Shown piece after piece: positions 8,764-18,602 of a DNA stretch of 64,000 nt. The position numbers were made by a program, and so were the translations under genes. Below the pieces are notes generated by a model. That model was not told the origin of the DNA. It ran no database searches and worked only from the letters and a program-made list of their open reading frames with translations. The stretch spans positions 1-64,000 of the forward strand of contig JANPRD010000011.1 in NCBI GenBank assembly GCA_024699715.1, written 5' to 3'. The stretch is from Candidatus Methanophagales archaeon. GTDB taxonomy: Archaea > Halobacteriota > Syntropharchaeia > Alkanophagales > Methanospirareceae. Each line of letters starts with the position of its first letter. The stretch's first letter is position 1.

Positions 8764-10340
8764 CTCGTGCTACTGCTACGGAAGCGGGGGCGGAGAAGGA
8801 GAAAGAGGAAGAGAAAGTGGGAGAGAAAGGGAAGGGAGAGCCGTCAGCACTAAGATTTCGGCTCGTTGCGGTGCTGAAGTGCAGTGCAGATTTGAACGAA
8901 GATGCGGTCGCAGAGTTGCGGAAATTCGTGAGTGCGTGCAACGAGGGCTTGTTGAAGAGGGGGGCGCCTGCGGGCTGCGGTGCTGAGATTGTGTCTTTTA
9001 AAGTTCTCAATGGGAACATAGAATTGGAAATACACTCTGACCGCTTTGTCCGAGCTCACGACGCTCTTCTCCGTTTCAGAAAGAATTTGGCGCCAATTCT
9101 CGGCAAATATCGCATAGGTTTGCGAGGAATTGAAGTTAAAAAATATGAGATAGAGATGGAATCGCAAGGTTTGAAGCTAAAAACGCTTCCTTTCGTCAAA
9201 AGCATCTCTTATTCCGACGGAAATATTGTCATTTCGCTTGATTTGACCGAGAGCGATTTGGAGCGGAGGATTCCGGACAGGATTTTGAGGTTGCTTGAGG
9301 AGAAAAAGGAGGCTGCTCGCTGGGGCGGTAAGAAGGAGCACTGGGAACTGCTTTTTGAGAGCAGGCGTAAGGAGTTCTTCTTCAACAAAGACCCGACGGA
9401 AGAGATGCTTCGCAGGGGCTGGATAAGGCACGGCTCCGCAAGAGGTCAGTGGATTTACGGTCCGCAGGTAACACGCTTATTCAGAGCATTTGAGAAGATT
9501 CTCTTGGAGGAAGTGTGCTATCCTTTGGGATATGTGGAGATGATTTTCCCGAAGGTCGTTTCTTGGGATGTTTGGAAGCGTTCTGGGCATGCTCGTGCAA
9601 TTTACCCCGAAGCTTACTATGTGTGCGTGCCGAAGACGAGAGACCCTGAGTTCTGGGAGGACATCGCAGATTACTTCAAAGTCACGGGCGAGATTCCAAC
9701 TGAAAAAATAATGGAGCGCATAGAGAACATCGGTGGTCTCTGCTATGCGCAGTGTCCGCCATTTTGGGTGTTTTTGCAGCGAAGAGTGCTTGCTGATGAG
9801 TGCTTACCGATTTGCATTTTTGACCGTTCCGGCACTTCTCACAGATACGAGAGCGGAGGAATTCACGGAATTGAGCGAGTTGACGAGTTTCACCGTGTTG
9901 AACTCGTTTTCATCGGCACGAAAGAGCAAGTAATTGAGCATGCTCAACGATTGAGGGAGCGATACCGCATCGTTTTTGATAAGATTCTTGACATTGAGTG
10001 GCGAGAAGCGTGGGTAACGCCATGGTTCATGGCTCAGGAAGGTCGTGCAGGCGTCGCATCTCAAAAGGAAGTCGGCACAATTGACTTTGAGGGCTTTCTG
10101 CCTTACAACGGAAAGTGGCTTGAGTTCCAAAATGTGAGCATAAACGGCGACAAATACCCGAAGAGCTTCGGCGTGAAACTGCAAAGCGGCAGGGAACTCT
10201 GGTCAGGATGCTCTGGCGTCGGGCTTGAACGCTGGACCGCCGTTTTCCTCGCTCAAAAGGGTCTTGACCCTGAAAATTGGCCCGATGCGTTCAAAAAGTT
10301 CGTCGGCGAACTGCCTGAAGAAGTCTTTAAGTTCGTTTAA
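8760..10340 (+). CDS. serS: Seryl-tRNA synthetase, methanogen-type (type 2)
   Basis: Charges tRNA-Ser; the rare zinc-dependent class II SerRS of methanogens and relatives. Recognisable blocks are TRGAP-like KRGAPAGCGAE in the N-terminal tRNA domain, RGSARGQWIYGPQ, YYVCVPKTRDPEFW, the zinc-site context CYAQCPPFW, DRSGTSHRYESGGIHGIERV, and the C-terminal SGCSGVGLERWTAVFLAQ. The first 30 or so residues are a Glu/Lys/Gly-rich extension ahead of the usual start (RFRLVAVLKCSAD), so the true start may be later or the extension is one of the window's low-complexity additions. Length is otherwise normal. Confidence 0.96.
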   Translation: MTRATATEAGAEKEKEEEKVGEKGKGEPSALRFRLVAVLKCSADLNEDAVAELRKFVSACNEGLLKRGAPAGCGAEIVSFKVLNGNIELEIHSDRFVRAHDALLRFRKNLAPILGKYRIGLRGIEVKKYEIEMESQGLKLKTLPFVKSISYSDGNIVISLDLTESDLERRIPDRILRLLEEKKEAARWGGKKEHWELLFESRRKEFFFNKDPTEEMLRRGWIRHGSARGQWIYGPQVTRLFRAFEKILLEEVCYPLGYVEMIFPKVVSWDVWKRSGHARAIYPEAYYVCVPKTRDPEFWEDIADYFKVTGEIPTEKIMERIENIGGLCYAQCPPFWVFLQRRVLADECLPICIFDRSGTSHRYESGGIHGIERVDEFHRVELVFIGTKEQVIEHAQRLRERYRIVFDKILDIEWREAWVTPWFMAQEGRAGVASQKEVGTIDFEGFLPYNGKWLEFQNVSINGDKYPKSFGVKLQSGRELWSGCSGVGLERWTAVFLAQKGLDPENWPDAFKKFVGELPEEVFKFV

Positions 10341-10380
10341 TTCGGTCGGGAATGTGGGGCGTCAGGAGGCAGAGGAAGAA

Positions 10381-10884
10381 ATGGAGAATGCAATTGAAAG
10401 GAAGAGTGAGGAGATTTTGCGTATTTTAGAGGAGAATGCCCGTGCAAGCGAAGAAGAAATAGCGAAAATGGTAGGCATTTCGGCGGAAGAAGTGCGTCGC
10501 ATCATTCAAGAATTTGAGCGTAGAGGCGTGATTAAGGGCTACAAGGCGGTAATAGACTGGGAGAAGGCGGGAATTGAGAGCGTTAAGGCGGTAATAGATG
10601 TGAAAGTTAGCCCGGAGAGGAACGCAGGTTACGATGCAATCGCAGCGAGGATTGCGAGATTCCCAGAAGTGAAGACAGTTCGCTTGGTTTCAGGCGAATA
10701 CGACCTTTCTGTGCTTGTTGAGGGCAAAACAATGCGTGAGGTCGCATACTTCGTCGCTGCGAAAATCGCACCGCTTGAGCATGTCCGTGAGACTGTCACG
10801 CACTTCCTCCTCAAAACTTACAAGGAAGACGGCATCCTTTGCACAGAAGAGGAAGAAGACAAAAGGCTCACAATTTCACTTTGA
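10381..10884 (+). CDS. Lrp/AsnC-family transcription regulator
   Basis: 167 residues with an N-terminal winged helix-turn-helix (ASEEEIAKMVGISAEEVRR) and a C-terminal RAM/ACT-like ligand domain (VKTVRLVSGEYDLSVLVEG). The ATG at 10381 gives the normal length; an upstream in-frame start overlapping serS is unlikely. An aminotransferase follows about 90 bases downstream, an arrangement often seen for regulators sensing amino acids, so control of that gene is a reasonable guess. The spacer between them is almost pure purine-rich simple sequence. Confidence 0.88.
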   Translation: MENAIERKSEEILRILEENARASEEEIAKMVGISAEEVRRIIQEFERRGVIKGYKAVIDWEKAGIESVKAVIDVKVSPERNAGYDAIAARIARFPEVKTVRLVSGEYDLSVLVEGKTMREVAYFVAAKIAPLEHVRETVTHFLLKTYKEDGILCTEEEEDKRLTISL

Positions 10885-10977
10885 AGCGGGCGGATGCGAG
10901 CGGAGCGGAGGAGAGGCAGAAGTGGAAGCGTAGGCGAGGAAGCGAGGGAGAGGAAGTGGAGGAGGGGGGTGTGTTGA

Positions 10978-12177
10978 GTGAAAGAGAAGGAATCAGTTAA
11001 GGGTCTGAAAAGGAAGATTTCGGAGAGGGTGCGTCGGATTCGAGGCAGCGGAATCCGAGAGTTCTTTGACATTGCTCAACGCATGGAGGATGTGATTTCG
11101 CTTGGTGTCGGCGAGCCGGACTTCACGACGCCTTGGAGCGCAAGAGAGGCTTGCATTTACGCTCTTGAGAAGGGATACACATCATATACGAGCAATTGGG
11201 GTCTTCTTGAACTGCGGAAGGCAATTTCTGACATGCTTTACAAGGAAATAGGCGTTTTTTACGACCCTGAAAGCGAGATTATCGTCACTACTGGCGTCAG
11301 CGAGGCTGCTGATATTGCAATCCGTGCGATTGTTGACCCTGGTGATGAGGTTATTGTGCATGAACCCTCGTATGTTTCCTACAAGCCTTGCACGATTTTC
11401 GCAGGAGGCTCGCCTGTTTCTGTGAGAACGAGCGTTGAGGAGGATTTCAGGCTCACCGCAGACGCTTTAGAGGAAAGCATCTCGGAGAAAACGAAGGCGT
11501 TGGTGCTGAACTACCCGAACAATCCGACGGGAGCGATTCTCCGCAGGAAAGATTTGGAGGAGATTGCGGATGTCGTCGTTGAGCATGACCTCATCGTGAT
11601 TTCAGACGAAATCTACGGAAAACTGACATACGAGGGAAAGCATGTGAGCATCGCATCGCTTGACGATGATTTGAAGGAGCGGACAATTCTGCTCAACGGA
11701 TTCTCAAAAGCACACGCAATGACGGGTTTCCGCATCGGATTCGCAGCTGCTAATGCCGAAATCATTGAAGCGATGATGAAAATTCATCAATATGTGATGC
11801 TTTGTGCGCCTACACCCGCTCAAATCGCCGCTTTAGAAGCGATAAAGGACGAGAATTCCGTTGAGCGTATGATTTCTGAATACAACAGGCGTCGCAAACT
11901 CATGGTCGCAGGACTTCGTGAAATCGGCTTGGAATGCTTTGAGCCTAAGGGTGCTTTCTACGCATTTCCCTCAATCGCATCAACAGGCATGTCCTCGGAG
12001 GAGTTTGCACGCAGGCTCCTTTTTGAGGAGCGAGTTGTAGTTGTGCCTGGTAGCGTCTTCGGTGAGGCTGGCGAGGGCTTCGTCAGGTGTGCTTACGCCC
12101 TCTCTCAACAGAAAATCAGGGAGGCTCTCGCAAGAATTGAAAACTTTTTGCAGAGACACGGGGTCGCAAGAAACTGA
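10978..12177 (+). CDS. Class I/II PLP aminotransferase (aspartate/aromatic type)
   Basis: Fold-type I PLP enzyme, 399 residues. Visible motifs are SLGVGEPDFTTP at the N-terminus, YTSNWGLLELRKAI, LNYPNNPTGA, the PLP-contacting SDEIYGKL, and the catalytic-lysine block NGFSKAHAMTGFRIGF. Closest to archaeal aspartate/aromatic aminotransferases; exact substrate unresolved. It starts with GTG after GGAGGGGGG. It converges with the AT-rich STAND-like gene. Confidence 0.9.
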   Translation: MKEKESVKGLKRKISERVRRIRGSGIREFFDIAQRMEDVISLGVGEPDFTTPWSAREACIYALEKGYTSYTSNWGLLELRKAISDMLYKEIGVFYDPESEIIVTTGVSEAADIAIRAIVDPGDEVIVHEPSYVSYKPCTIFAGGSPVSVRTSVEEDFRLTADALEESISEKTKALVLNYPNNPTGAILRRKDLEEIADVVVEHDLIVISDEIYGKLTYEGKHVSIASLDDDLKERTILLNGFSKAHAMTGFRIGFAAANAEIIEAMMKIHQYVMLCAPTPAQIAALEAIKDENSVERMISEYNRRRKLMVAGLREIGLECFEPKGAFYAFPSIASTGMSSEEFARRLLFEERVVVVPGSVFGEAGEGFVRCAYALSQQKIREALARIENFLQRHGVARN

Positions 12178-12227
12178 GGCTTGAACAAAATTCTTACAAC
12201 CTCTATTTCCACTTTTTCGCCTATCTT

Positions 12228-14530
12228 TCACTCCATTTCAGTCAATTTTCCCAACAAACCTTTGAAAACCGCATCTTTTTCATCTCTTACTTCTATTTCT
12301 CCCTCTATCTCTCCATCAATCAGATATTTCAAAACTATTTTTGCCGAAGAACATATCTTATCTTTGTTTCTATTGCAATCAGCAACAATTTCATCATATT
12401 CTTCATTTCTCAGACAAAGCAGAGAAGCAAGAGCAACTCCACATTCGTAACATATAGGTATATTCAATCTCTTATCATAAACTTCTTTAAAAATCTCAAA
12501 GGCATCTATCATCCTGCCTTCCAAATAAAACAAAAAAGCTGCCTTCCCTTTTGATTCCACTGCTTCCTCATATCTTCCCAATTCATCTAATACATATCCT
12601 TTATTATACCATGCTCCAGCATAATTTGGATTTATTTCCAACGCCTTATCATAACATTCTATTGCTCTCGTCTTCTTACCAATGCATCCTTATTATCCAT
12701 GCAGCAAATTTGAATTTATTTCCAACCTTCATACATTCTATGCTACTCCTTTATTATCATCCATGCTTCAGCAAAATTTGGATTTATTTCCAACGCTCTA
12801 TCATAACATTCTATTGCCTTTTCATATTTCTTTCTCGCTTCTTCTGGCTCTTTCCCTTCTATTAATTTTGCCCAATCAGATAAAGCAGCTCCCAAGTTAT
12901 TTAGCGCTACTGCTTTCTCTCTTCCTTTTTTACTTACCTTAACGGCTTTTTCTAAAAATTCCACACTAATAGACATCAAATCTAAATTTTTTTCTATACC
13001 GATGTTAGTTCCTACCCTTAACAAATTCACAAAATTTTCCATATTTTTCAAATATTCTTCAAAATACATTTTAACAATTCCTATGGACAGTTCTTTTCTT
13101 TCCATAGCCATCTGCAAAAATTCTTTGCAAAGAAATGGATGATAAGTCTCAATATATTCATTGTAGATAATATGTCCTTTTCTTTCCAAGGAGTTAAGAC
13201 TTGATTGTATTTCTTCTAATTCTTCTAAACTTCCCATTTCTATAATGCTTTTAGGATAATCTCCTTCGTATGCTCTTATTGTAAATATTCTTCTGAGCAA
13301 TTTCTTTTCATATTCACTTAATCTTGATTCCTCAAAAATACTGACATATTTTCTTCTTATTATCTCTTTCCTCTCTCTTTGTTTTGAACCCATCATTAAC
13401 AAAAATATAAACTCTCCCTTTTTTCCAGCAAAATTCTCGGTAAAATAAGATGAAATTATTTCAAGCTCTTCTCCTTTTAGTCCGTATTTCTTTCCTAAAA
13501 AGTTTTTAATATCTTTTGGAGTAAGTTTTAATTCTTTAAGAACAACATCATTTTCCTTCAATTCATATTCACTCAATCCCCCTTCCGCCCATTTATCAAT
13601 CCTTTCTGCCATTAGTAGTTTAATATTTTCTATACCCATCCCATTGATTGCATTCAACAATTCTTTTATTTCGTCAGAATAATCTGAAGCATTATCAATG
13701 AGTATTATATAATTAGTATCATTTTCAAACGCTTTTAATATTCCGTTAATATTTATACTGCCTACTCTTTCAAAACACTTCCATCCCTGCTCATATAAAC
13801 TATATGCAACTCTTTTTATCAAAACAGATTTCCCACTTCCACTTTCTCCAATAATTAAAACTCCCGTTTTTTCTTTTAATTCCTTCTCTATTTCATCAGA
13901 AATTTCTCGCTTTATATCCCATCTCTCTATTATAGGAGCCCATCCCCTTATTTTAAAGCCCTCATAAAATCTCTCTTTCTCCTTTTCATTTCTTCTATTC
14001 TTCCACTTTTCTATAAACTCTTCTAAACTCACTAATCCTGACATTCTTAATTCTTTCAAAATTTCCAGATGCTCTTCATGTAATTTACCAATTTCTTCAG
14101 TAATTACATCCACTTTCCTCCCGATAATTTCCTCAAAAATTCTCTTCAATTCATCATCTTTCTTCAATTCTTCAAAAAATTCCCTCAATTCATCATGAAA
14201 TATTTTGCTAATTTTTTCTCCTAACTCTTTTGCTAACTCCGCAAACTCTTCTTTATTTAATCCAGCAATGTATTCTTCTCTCTTCTCTTTCCCTATACTC
14301 ATATTTTTCCTCTTACTAAACCATCTCCTGATAAACTCTTCAATTAAATTAGCTCCTAAACCCCCAACAATTGAAACGAGCAATTCAGGCACAGCAGATG
14401 CAGCAAGTAGCGTGCCTCCTATGACAACAGTTGAATGAGCCCTTTTCAAAATTTCCGCATATCCAGTCCGTTGCAAGAATTGCGCTATCTCCCCTCCATG
14501 ATTCTTTTCATTTACCCTCTCCACCTCCAC
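12228..14530 (-). pseudogene. AT-rich STAND-like P-loop NTPase with decayed TPR tail
   Basis: The main frame (14530 to 12743) encodes a hydrophobic N-terminal segment (VVIGGTLLAASAVPELLVSIVGGLG), a coiled region, a P-loop VLIIGESGSGKSVLIKRV, a Walker B-like YIILIDNASD, a helical middle and one clear TPR (KAIECYDRALEINPNFAEAW). That frame stops at 12743. A second TPR (EINPNYAGAWYNKGYVLDELGRYEE) plus tail lies in another frame (12641 to 12228). Between them a repeat copy (about 12660-12745) has several small deletions and stops. The gene is far richer in A/T than its neighbours, suggesting transfer. STAND NTPases with TPRs often act in signalling or antiviral defence; that role here is inference. 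Confidence 0.75.
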
Positions 14531-14809
14531 AAATCTTTAGAGGGGCGAACGGATTCCCGTTCTGGGAATTCGCCCCTCATGCCGGTAATCGGCTGAGCAA
14601 GCGCTCGTATCTGCCCCTCGGAGTTGCCATCACACGGACATCAGAGCAGGCAGGGCACTCCTCTACAGCGCCTGGGACTGGGGGAGCATCCCGAGGTGTT
14701 TCATCCGCATGAAGGCTGCTGCCTAAGCCCCATAGTAAACAACCTGCACCCGACGGCGCAAGCACTCCACCCCTGCCGTGGAATGCCACGCTCTTCAGAG
14801 AGAGATTGT
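14531..14809 (-). other. GC-rich structured non-coding element, possible IS200/IS605 right-end relic
   Basis: 279 bases between the mmp15 stop and the STAND gene, much richer in G/C than the latter. Read on the minus strand it ends in a nested hairpin at about 14540-14580: GAGGGGCGAA pairs with TTCGCCCCTC, enclosing TTCCC/GGGAA. IS200/IS605 right ends and associated guide RNAs often end this way. A short open frame (14577-14789) has a composition unlike the host proteins. No transposase or recognised RNA family was found, so identity is open. Confidence 0.35.
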
Positions 14810-16027
14810 TTACACGCCGGAAGCGAGTGTTGCGATTCCGACTGCGCCTGCGAACTGCGAGTGATGAGGCACAATGAGCTCGTATCCGAGGAGTTCTTCA
14901 AACGCCTTTTTAACGCCTTTAACGAGCGAAACGCCTCCTACAAATATAATTGGCGGGGATACATGCATCTCCCGTATTTGATTCTCGTAGACCTGCTCCG
15001 CAACGGAACGGCATGCTGCTGCTGCGACATCTTCCCTTTTAATGCCACTCGCCAACGCAACAACAAGACTCTGAATGCCGAAGACCATGCAGTAGCTTTG
15101 CAGTTCAAATTTCTGCGTGCTTTGTAGTGCGAGCTCGCCGAGCTCCTCAATGCTCGCATCCAAGCGGTGCGAGGCGACCTCCAAGAAGCGTCCTGAAGAG
15201 CCGCCGCAGATGCCTCCGAGGTTGAAAGTGTTGACGATGCCATCACGCATTAGAATGAGTTTGTTGTTCATTCCACCGATGTCAATGACGGTTGCCTCGC
15301 CTCTGTGCATTTCAGCGAGCATCGCAGCACCCTTCGCAACAACGCTGACCTCCTCCAAATTCAAATTTGCGTGGAAGAAGTCTGCGACGAGCTCTCTGCC
15401 GTAGCCTGTGACGCCGATTGCATCAAGCTTCTCATGCGATATTCCCGCATCTGCGAGTGCTTTTTTCGCAGCCTCATCCGCACTCCTCACTGGGTCTGTC
15501 GTCGGAAGCCACGCAGCACCTACAATCTCGTTCTCACGCATGACAACCGCTTTGGTCATTGAAGAGCCTGCATCTATGCCGAGAGTTGTGCCTTCCTGAC
15601 GCTCTCGCATGAGCAAACTCTTTCTTGTGATTATCGTGCTGAGCGCCTCAAGCCTTGCGAATATTTCAGCAGGCTTCGGCTTCTCCACATTTGAATATGT
15701 GATTACGGGCAAATCCCTGCGACGCTCATGCAAGAACCTCCGCACAACATCCTTCACAATTGTTCCTTCAGAACACTTGAAGCAAGTAAGGAGGATTGCT
15801 CCCCTTATCGTCGGGTCTTTCAATGCTGAGACCGCTCTCGCAATCATCATGTTCAACGACGGACTCTTCACCTTGAAGCCTACTTCCTCGCAGGCTTTTT
15901 CCACCTCCTCAACCGTCATTTCAGGATACACTAACTCAATCCCCGCACGCTCCGCCATCTCGTTCAAAACGGGCTGAACTCCGCTGTATTCCGTCCCGCA
16001 GGAAATCTGCGCCACCCTCGCCCTCAT
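14810..16027 (-). CDS. Methanogenesis marker protein 15 (BadF/HgdC-type ATPase)
   Basis: 405 residues, matching the family of proteins nearly restricted to Mcr-containing archaea. The N-terminal third is family specific (ISCGTEYSGVQPVLNEMA). The C-terminal two-thirds is an ASKHA ATPase related to 2-hydroxyglutaryl-CoA dehydratase activators, with phosphate-1 motif GIDAGSSMTKAVV, DIGGMNNKLI, NLGGICGGSSGRFLE and FVGGVSLVKG. Activators of this kind use ATP to drive reduction of Fe-S partners, so a role in methyl-coenzyme M reductase maturation is plausible but inferred. Its ATG abuts the mmp5 stop, so the two are translationally coupled. Confidence 0.88.
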   Translation of the reverse strand: MRARVAQISCGTEYSGVQPVLNEMAERAGIELVYPEMTVEEVEKACEEVGFKVKSPSLNMMIARAVSALKDPTIRGAILLTCFKCSEGTIVKDVVRRFLHERRRDLPVITYSNVEKPKPAEIFARLEALSTIITRKSLLMRERQEGTTLGIDAGSSMTKAVVMRENEIVGAAWLPTTDPVRSADEAAKKALADAGISHEKLDAIGVTGYGRELVADFFHANLNLEEVSVVAKGAAMLAEMHRGEATVIDIGGMNNKLILMRDGIVNTFNLGGICGGSSGRFLEVASHRLDASIEELGELALQSTQKFELQSYCMVFGIQSLVVALASGIKREDVAAAACRSVAEQVYENQIREMHVSPPIIFVGGVSLVKGVKKAFEELLGYELIVPHHSQFAGAVGIATLASGV

Positions 16028-16528
16028 TCACACCGCCTCCCTCTCGCCACTCTCTCCGATGCCTTCTTTCTTCGCTTCTTGTGCTTCTTGTTCCTGTTTC
16101 CGCAGGCGTTCCAAGAAATCCTTTATTTTTGCGACCATTTCCTCCATTTTCTCTCCGCCCTCGTAGCGCACCTCAAGCGTCGGTATGCCCTTCTTCCGAA
16201 TGAGGAATTTGAAAAGCTCGTTTGCGACCGCACAGCCCATGCATCCGTAAGTGGGTGGTGCATCCGTCAGAATAATTGACGCTTCGGCTTTCTCAAGCAA
16301 TGGTGCGAGCAGTCCAATACGACCTTTGAGACCCGCAGGCTCCTCCACAGAGACATATTTCAACGAGCGCTTTATGTCTTCCTCCGTGATGTTCAACGGC
16401 GGTGCATCTATTTCAGCATCCCTGACATGCTTCGCCACTTCTTTCATCAGCACCACTGGCTCATGCCCAAATCGTTCAACTAAATCCGCAAGAATCAGAC
16501 TGTTCGGCGGGTAAACTAAAACCTTCAT
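16028..16528 (-). CDS. Methanogenesis marker protein 5
   Basis: 166 residues, with blocks typical of the marker-5 family: MKVLVYPPNSLILADLVERF, LTDAPPTYGCMGCA and the two close cysteines there. The C-terminal 25 residues are a Gln/Glu/Lys-rich tail that looks like the other low-complexity additions in the window. Biochemical role unknown; co-occurs with Mcr. Directly precedes mmp15 with no gap. Confidence 0.85.
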   Translation of the reverse strand: MKVLVYPPNSLILADLVERFGHEPVVLMKEVAKHVRDAEIDAPPLNITEEDIKRSLKYVSVEEPAGLKGRIGLLAPLLEKAEASIILTDAPPTYGCMGCAVANELFKFLIRKKGIPTLEVRYEGGEKMEEMVAKIKDFLERLRKQEQEAQEAKKEGIGESGEREAV

Positions 16529-16607
16529 GCCTCCTCACCTCACATTCTCACGCTCACGACCTCACCCTCACACACATACGACACGCTCACGCCTCAGGCA
16601 GCGGATT

Positions 16608-16928
16608 TTATTCGGTGTCCCCATATCTGTGCGTCTCGTCCTCAAACGCAAAGCTCGCTTCCACAAGCTCACGAATGGAGTTTAGCATGGCGAGCGCACG
16701 CCTCCTGTCGCATGGGAAGTTTATTACTCTGCCAGCCCACTTGCTTTCCACAATTTCTTCGCCTTCCATCCTTTGAACCCAGTGCCGCTCTATTGAGAGA
16801 AATCTGCCGTATTCTCCCTCTTTTACGAAGCAACGCAGCACTTGACGAGGCGTCCCGTCGGCGTTCCGCATTAACACCCTGTAGCCAATCTCACGAACCA
16901 TCCGCACCCTCGGTCGCTCTCCGTCCAT
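16608..16928 (-). CDS. Small conserved-looking hypothetical protein
   Basis: 106 residues, charged, no signal or membrane segment. It begins MDGERPRVRMVREIGYRVL and looks like a small alpha/beta domain. I do not recognise a family. It lies upstream of mmp5 on the same strand with an 80-base gap, so cotranscription with the marker genes is possible. Confidence 0.55.
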   Translation of the reverse strand: MDGERPRVRMVREIGYRVLMRNADGTPRQVLRCFVKEGEYGRFLSIERHWVQRMEGEEIVESKWAGRVINFPCDRRRALAMLNSIRELVEASFAFEDETHRYGDTE

Positions 16929-17027
16929 GCATTTATTTTGTCATCCTTTCCCGTTAAACATATTCTATTTGACGAGCATGCGGGTGCGGTTGGAGGCTGC
17001 GGTAAAGAAAGCATGAATTAAGCCAAA

Positions 17028-18035
17028 TTATGCGAAAATTTTCAAAATGTCGGAAAGAATGGCACTCGCCGCCTCCTTAGGGCCTGCGCCTTTTCCAACG
17101 ATTGTGATGTCGCCGGCGATGTCTGTCTTCACGGTTGCGACATTCAGCGTGCCTTTCACATCCAGCGGGTCTCCCTTCGGGACGAGGCGAGGAGCGACCT
17201 CCAACCGCTCTCTTGAGACTTCGCCCACGAGTTTTATCGTGTATCCTGCGTCCTTCGCAAGAAGCAAAGCTTCAGGCGTTATTTCAGAGATGCCTTGCAC
17301 GGAGACATCCTTCGGTGATGCGTTCATGCCGAATATTGCATTTGCGAGAATCACAAGTTTCACAGCGGTGTCCTCGCCAGAGATGTCTTGCGATGGGTCG
17401 CTCTCTGCGATTCCGAGTGCTTGAGCCTCTCTGAGCGCATGCTCAAACGGAAGTTTCTCCTCCGACATTCTTGTGAGGATGTAATTGCAAGTGCCGTTCA
17501 GTATGCCTTTCACACTCAATATCTCCGAGCCTGCGAGGTTCTCAAGGCAGAGCGAAATCAGCGGCATCGCACCGCCCACCGTCGCTTCAAACCTCAACTG
17601 AACGCCGTTATCGGCTGCAAGTCGCATCAAACGCTCGTAATGCAAGGCAATCGGTCCTTTATTTGATGTGACGACATGCCTTCTCGCCTTCAGCGCCGTG
17701 AGAATGTGCGTTAAGCCAGGCTCACCGCTCTCAATATTCGTAGGAGTTGCCTCAACAACTAAGTCATGCTCCACCGCATCAATCATCTCAACCGCATTTA
17801 AATCCGTGTTCGGAGCGACTCGGTGCTTCGCCCTGAACTCTCTTAATTTCTCCGCAGGAATCCCGTCCTCTTCAACGAAAACGCCCTTCGCATCCGCAAC
17901 CCCTACAATTTTAATATCCAAGCCGAAGTCTCGCCACAACGCTGAACGCTTCGCAAAAATCAAATCCGCAACGCTACCGCCAACATTCCCGAAGCCCACA
18001 ATTGAGAGTTTTACCGTCTTCTTCTCGCCACGCAC
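17028..18035 (-). CDS. hom: Homoserine dehydrogenase
   Basis: NAD(P)-dependent reduction of aspartate semialdehyde to homoserine for threonine and methionine synthesis. The Rossmann motif SIVGFGNVGGSVADL is at the N-terminus; VVTSNKGPIA, ATVGGAMPLI and GILNGTCNYIL are the dehydrogenase signature, with catalytic Lys context SDPSQDISGEDTAVK. The frame is open 48 codons further upstream, but the GTG at 18035 behind GGAGGT gives the usual length of about 335 residues and avoids overlap with the ACT gene, which ends 52 bases upstream. No C-terminal ACT domain is present; the neighbouring ACT protein may supply regulation. Confidence 0.93.
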   Translation of the reverse strand: MRGEKKTVKLSIVGFGNVGGSVADLIFAKRSALWRDFGLDIKIVGVADAKGVFVEEDGIPAEKLREFRAKHRVAPNTDLNAVEMIDAVEHDLVVEATPTNIESGEPGLTHILTALKARRHVVTSNKGPIALHYERLMRLAADNGVQLRFEATVGGAMPLISLCLENLAGSEILSVKGILNGTCNYILTRMSEEKLPFEHALREAQALGIAESDPSQDISGEDTAVKLVILANAIFGMNASPKDVSVQGISEITPEALLLAKDAGYTIKLVGEVSRERLEVAPRLVPKGDPLDVKGTLNVATVKTDIAGDITIVGKGAGPKEAASAILSDILKIFA

Positions 18036-18087
18036 CCTCCTCAATGACCTCCACTCATCCCATCTATACTTCACCCAAACCACCTCA

Positions 18088-18579
18088 TCAAATAGGAGAT
18101 ATAAGAATAATTCCCTTTTCTCGCAGTTTTTCAGCCAAAATTCGCATCGCTTCCTCCAATTTCTCATCGCTAACCGCACTTATCTTCAAAGATGCGGAGG
18201 ATTTCTTCTCTATTGCGGGCATTTCAAGAGAAAGCTCAACAACTTCCGCAAATCCCGTCCTGTCTATGCTATCTATTATATCTCTAATGTCGGAATGGAC
18301 GATATGACCTATCAAAATAACACGCTTTGATGCCTTCAATCGCTCCTTTCCAACACGCAGGACATTCACGCCTCGCTCACGAAGTCGCTCAACAAGTGCA
18401 TCCACATTCCGCTCATCCATCTCAAATACGACCTGCACGGGAATATTTCCAAGCGGGGTCTTCTTCTCGTGGTGATGCATCACGCTTATTATGTTACCTC
18501 CAAGCTCCGAAATCGGCTCCAACGCACGCACAAGCTGCCCTGGAATGTCCTTCAATTCTATGTCCAGAGATATTTTCAT
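18088..18579 (-). CDS. ACT-domain protein, likely amino-acid sensor for homoserine dehydrogenase
   Basis: 163 residues. The N-terminal ACT domain reads MKISLDIELKDIPGQLVRAL with the ligand-site GGNI; a second ACT-like half follows. Such proteins are commonly encoded next to hom in methanogens and probably bind an amino acid. The ATG at 18579 follows GAGGGTGA; a GTG five codons upstream is possible. The gene sits directly between mmp9 and hom on the same strand. Confidence 0.8.
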   Translation of the reverse strand: MKISLDIELKDIPGQLVRALEPISELGGNIISVMHHHEKKTPLGNIPVQVVFEMDERNVDALVERLRERGVNVLRVGKERLKASKRVILIGHIVHSDIRDIIDSIDRTGFAEVVELSLEMPAIEKKSSASLKISAVSDEKLEEAMRILAEKLREKGIILISPI

Positions 18580-18602
18580 CGCTTTCACCCTCACTTGTGC
18601 GT

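Noticed and set aside
14577-14789. 70-residue minus-strand protein in the GC-rich element
   Set aside because: Composition is unlike host proteins and it overlaps stable hairpins; more likely non-coding or a relic.
14531-14809. RNase P RNA or SRP RNA
   Set aside because: No conserved P4 strings (such as GAGGAAAGTCC) and no GGTCAGG...GGAA...AGCAGCC SRP core on either strand.
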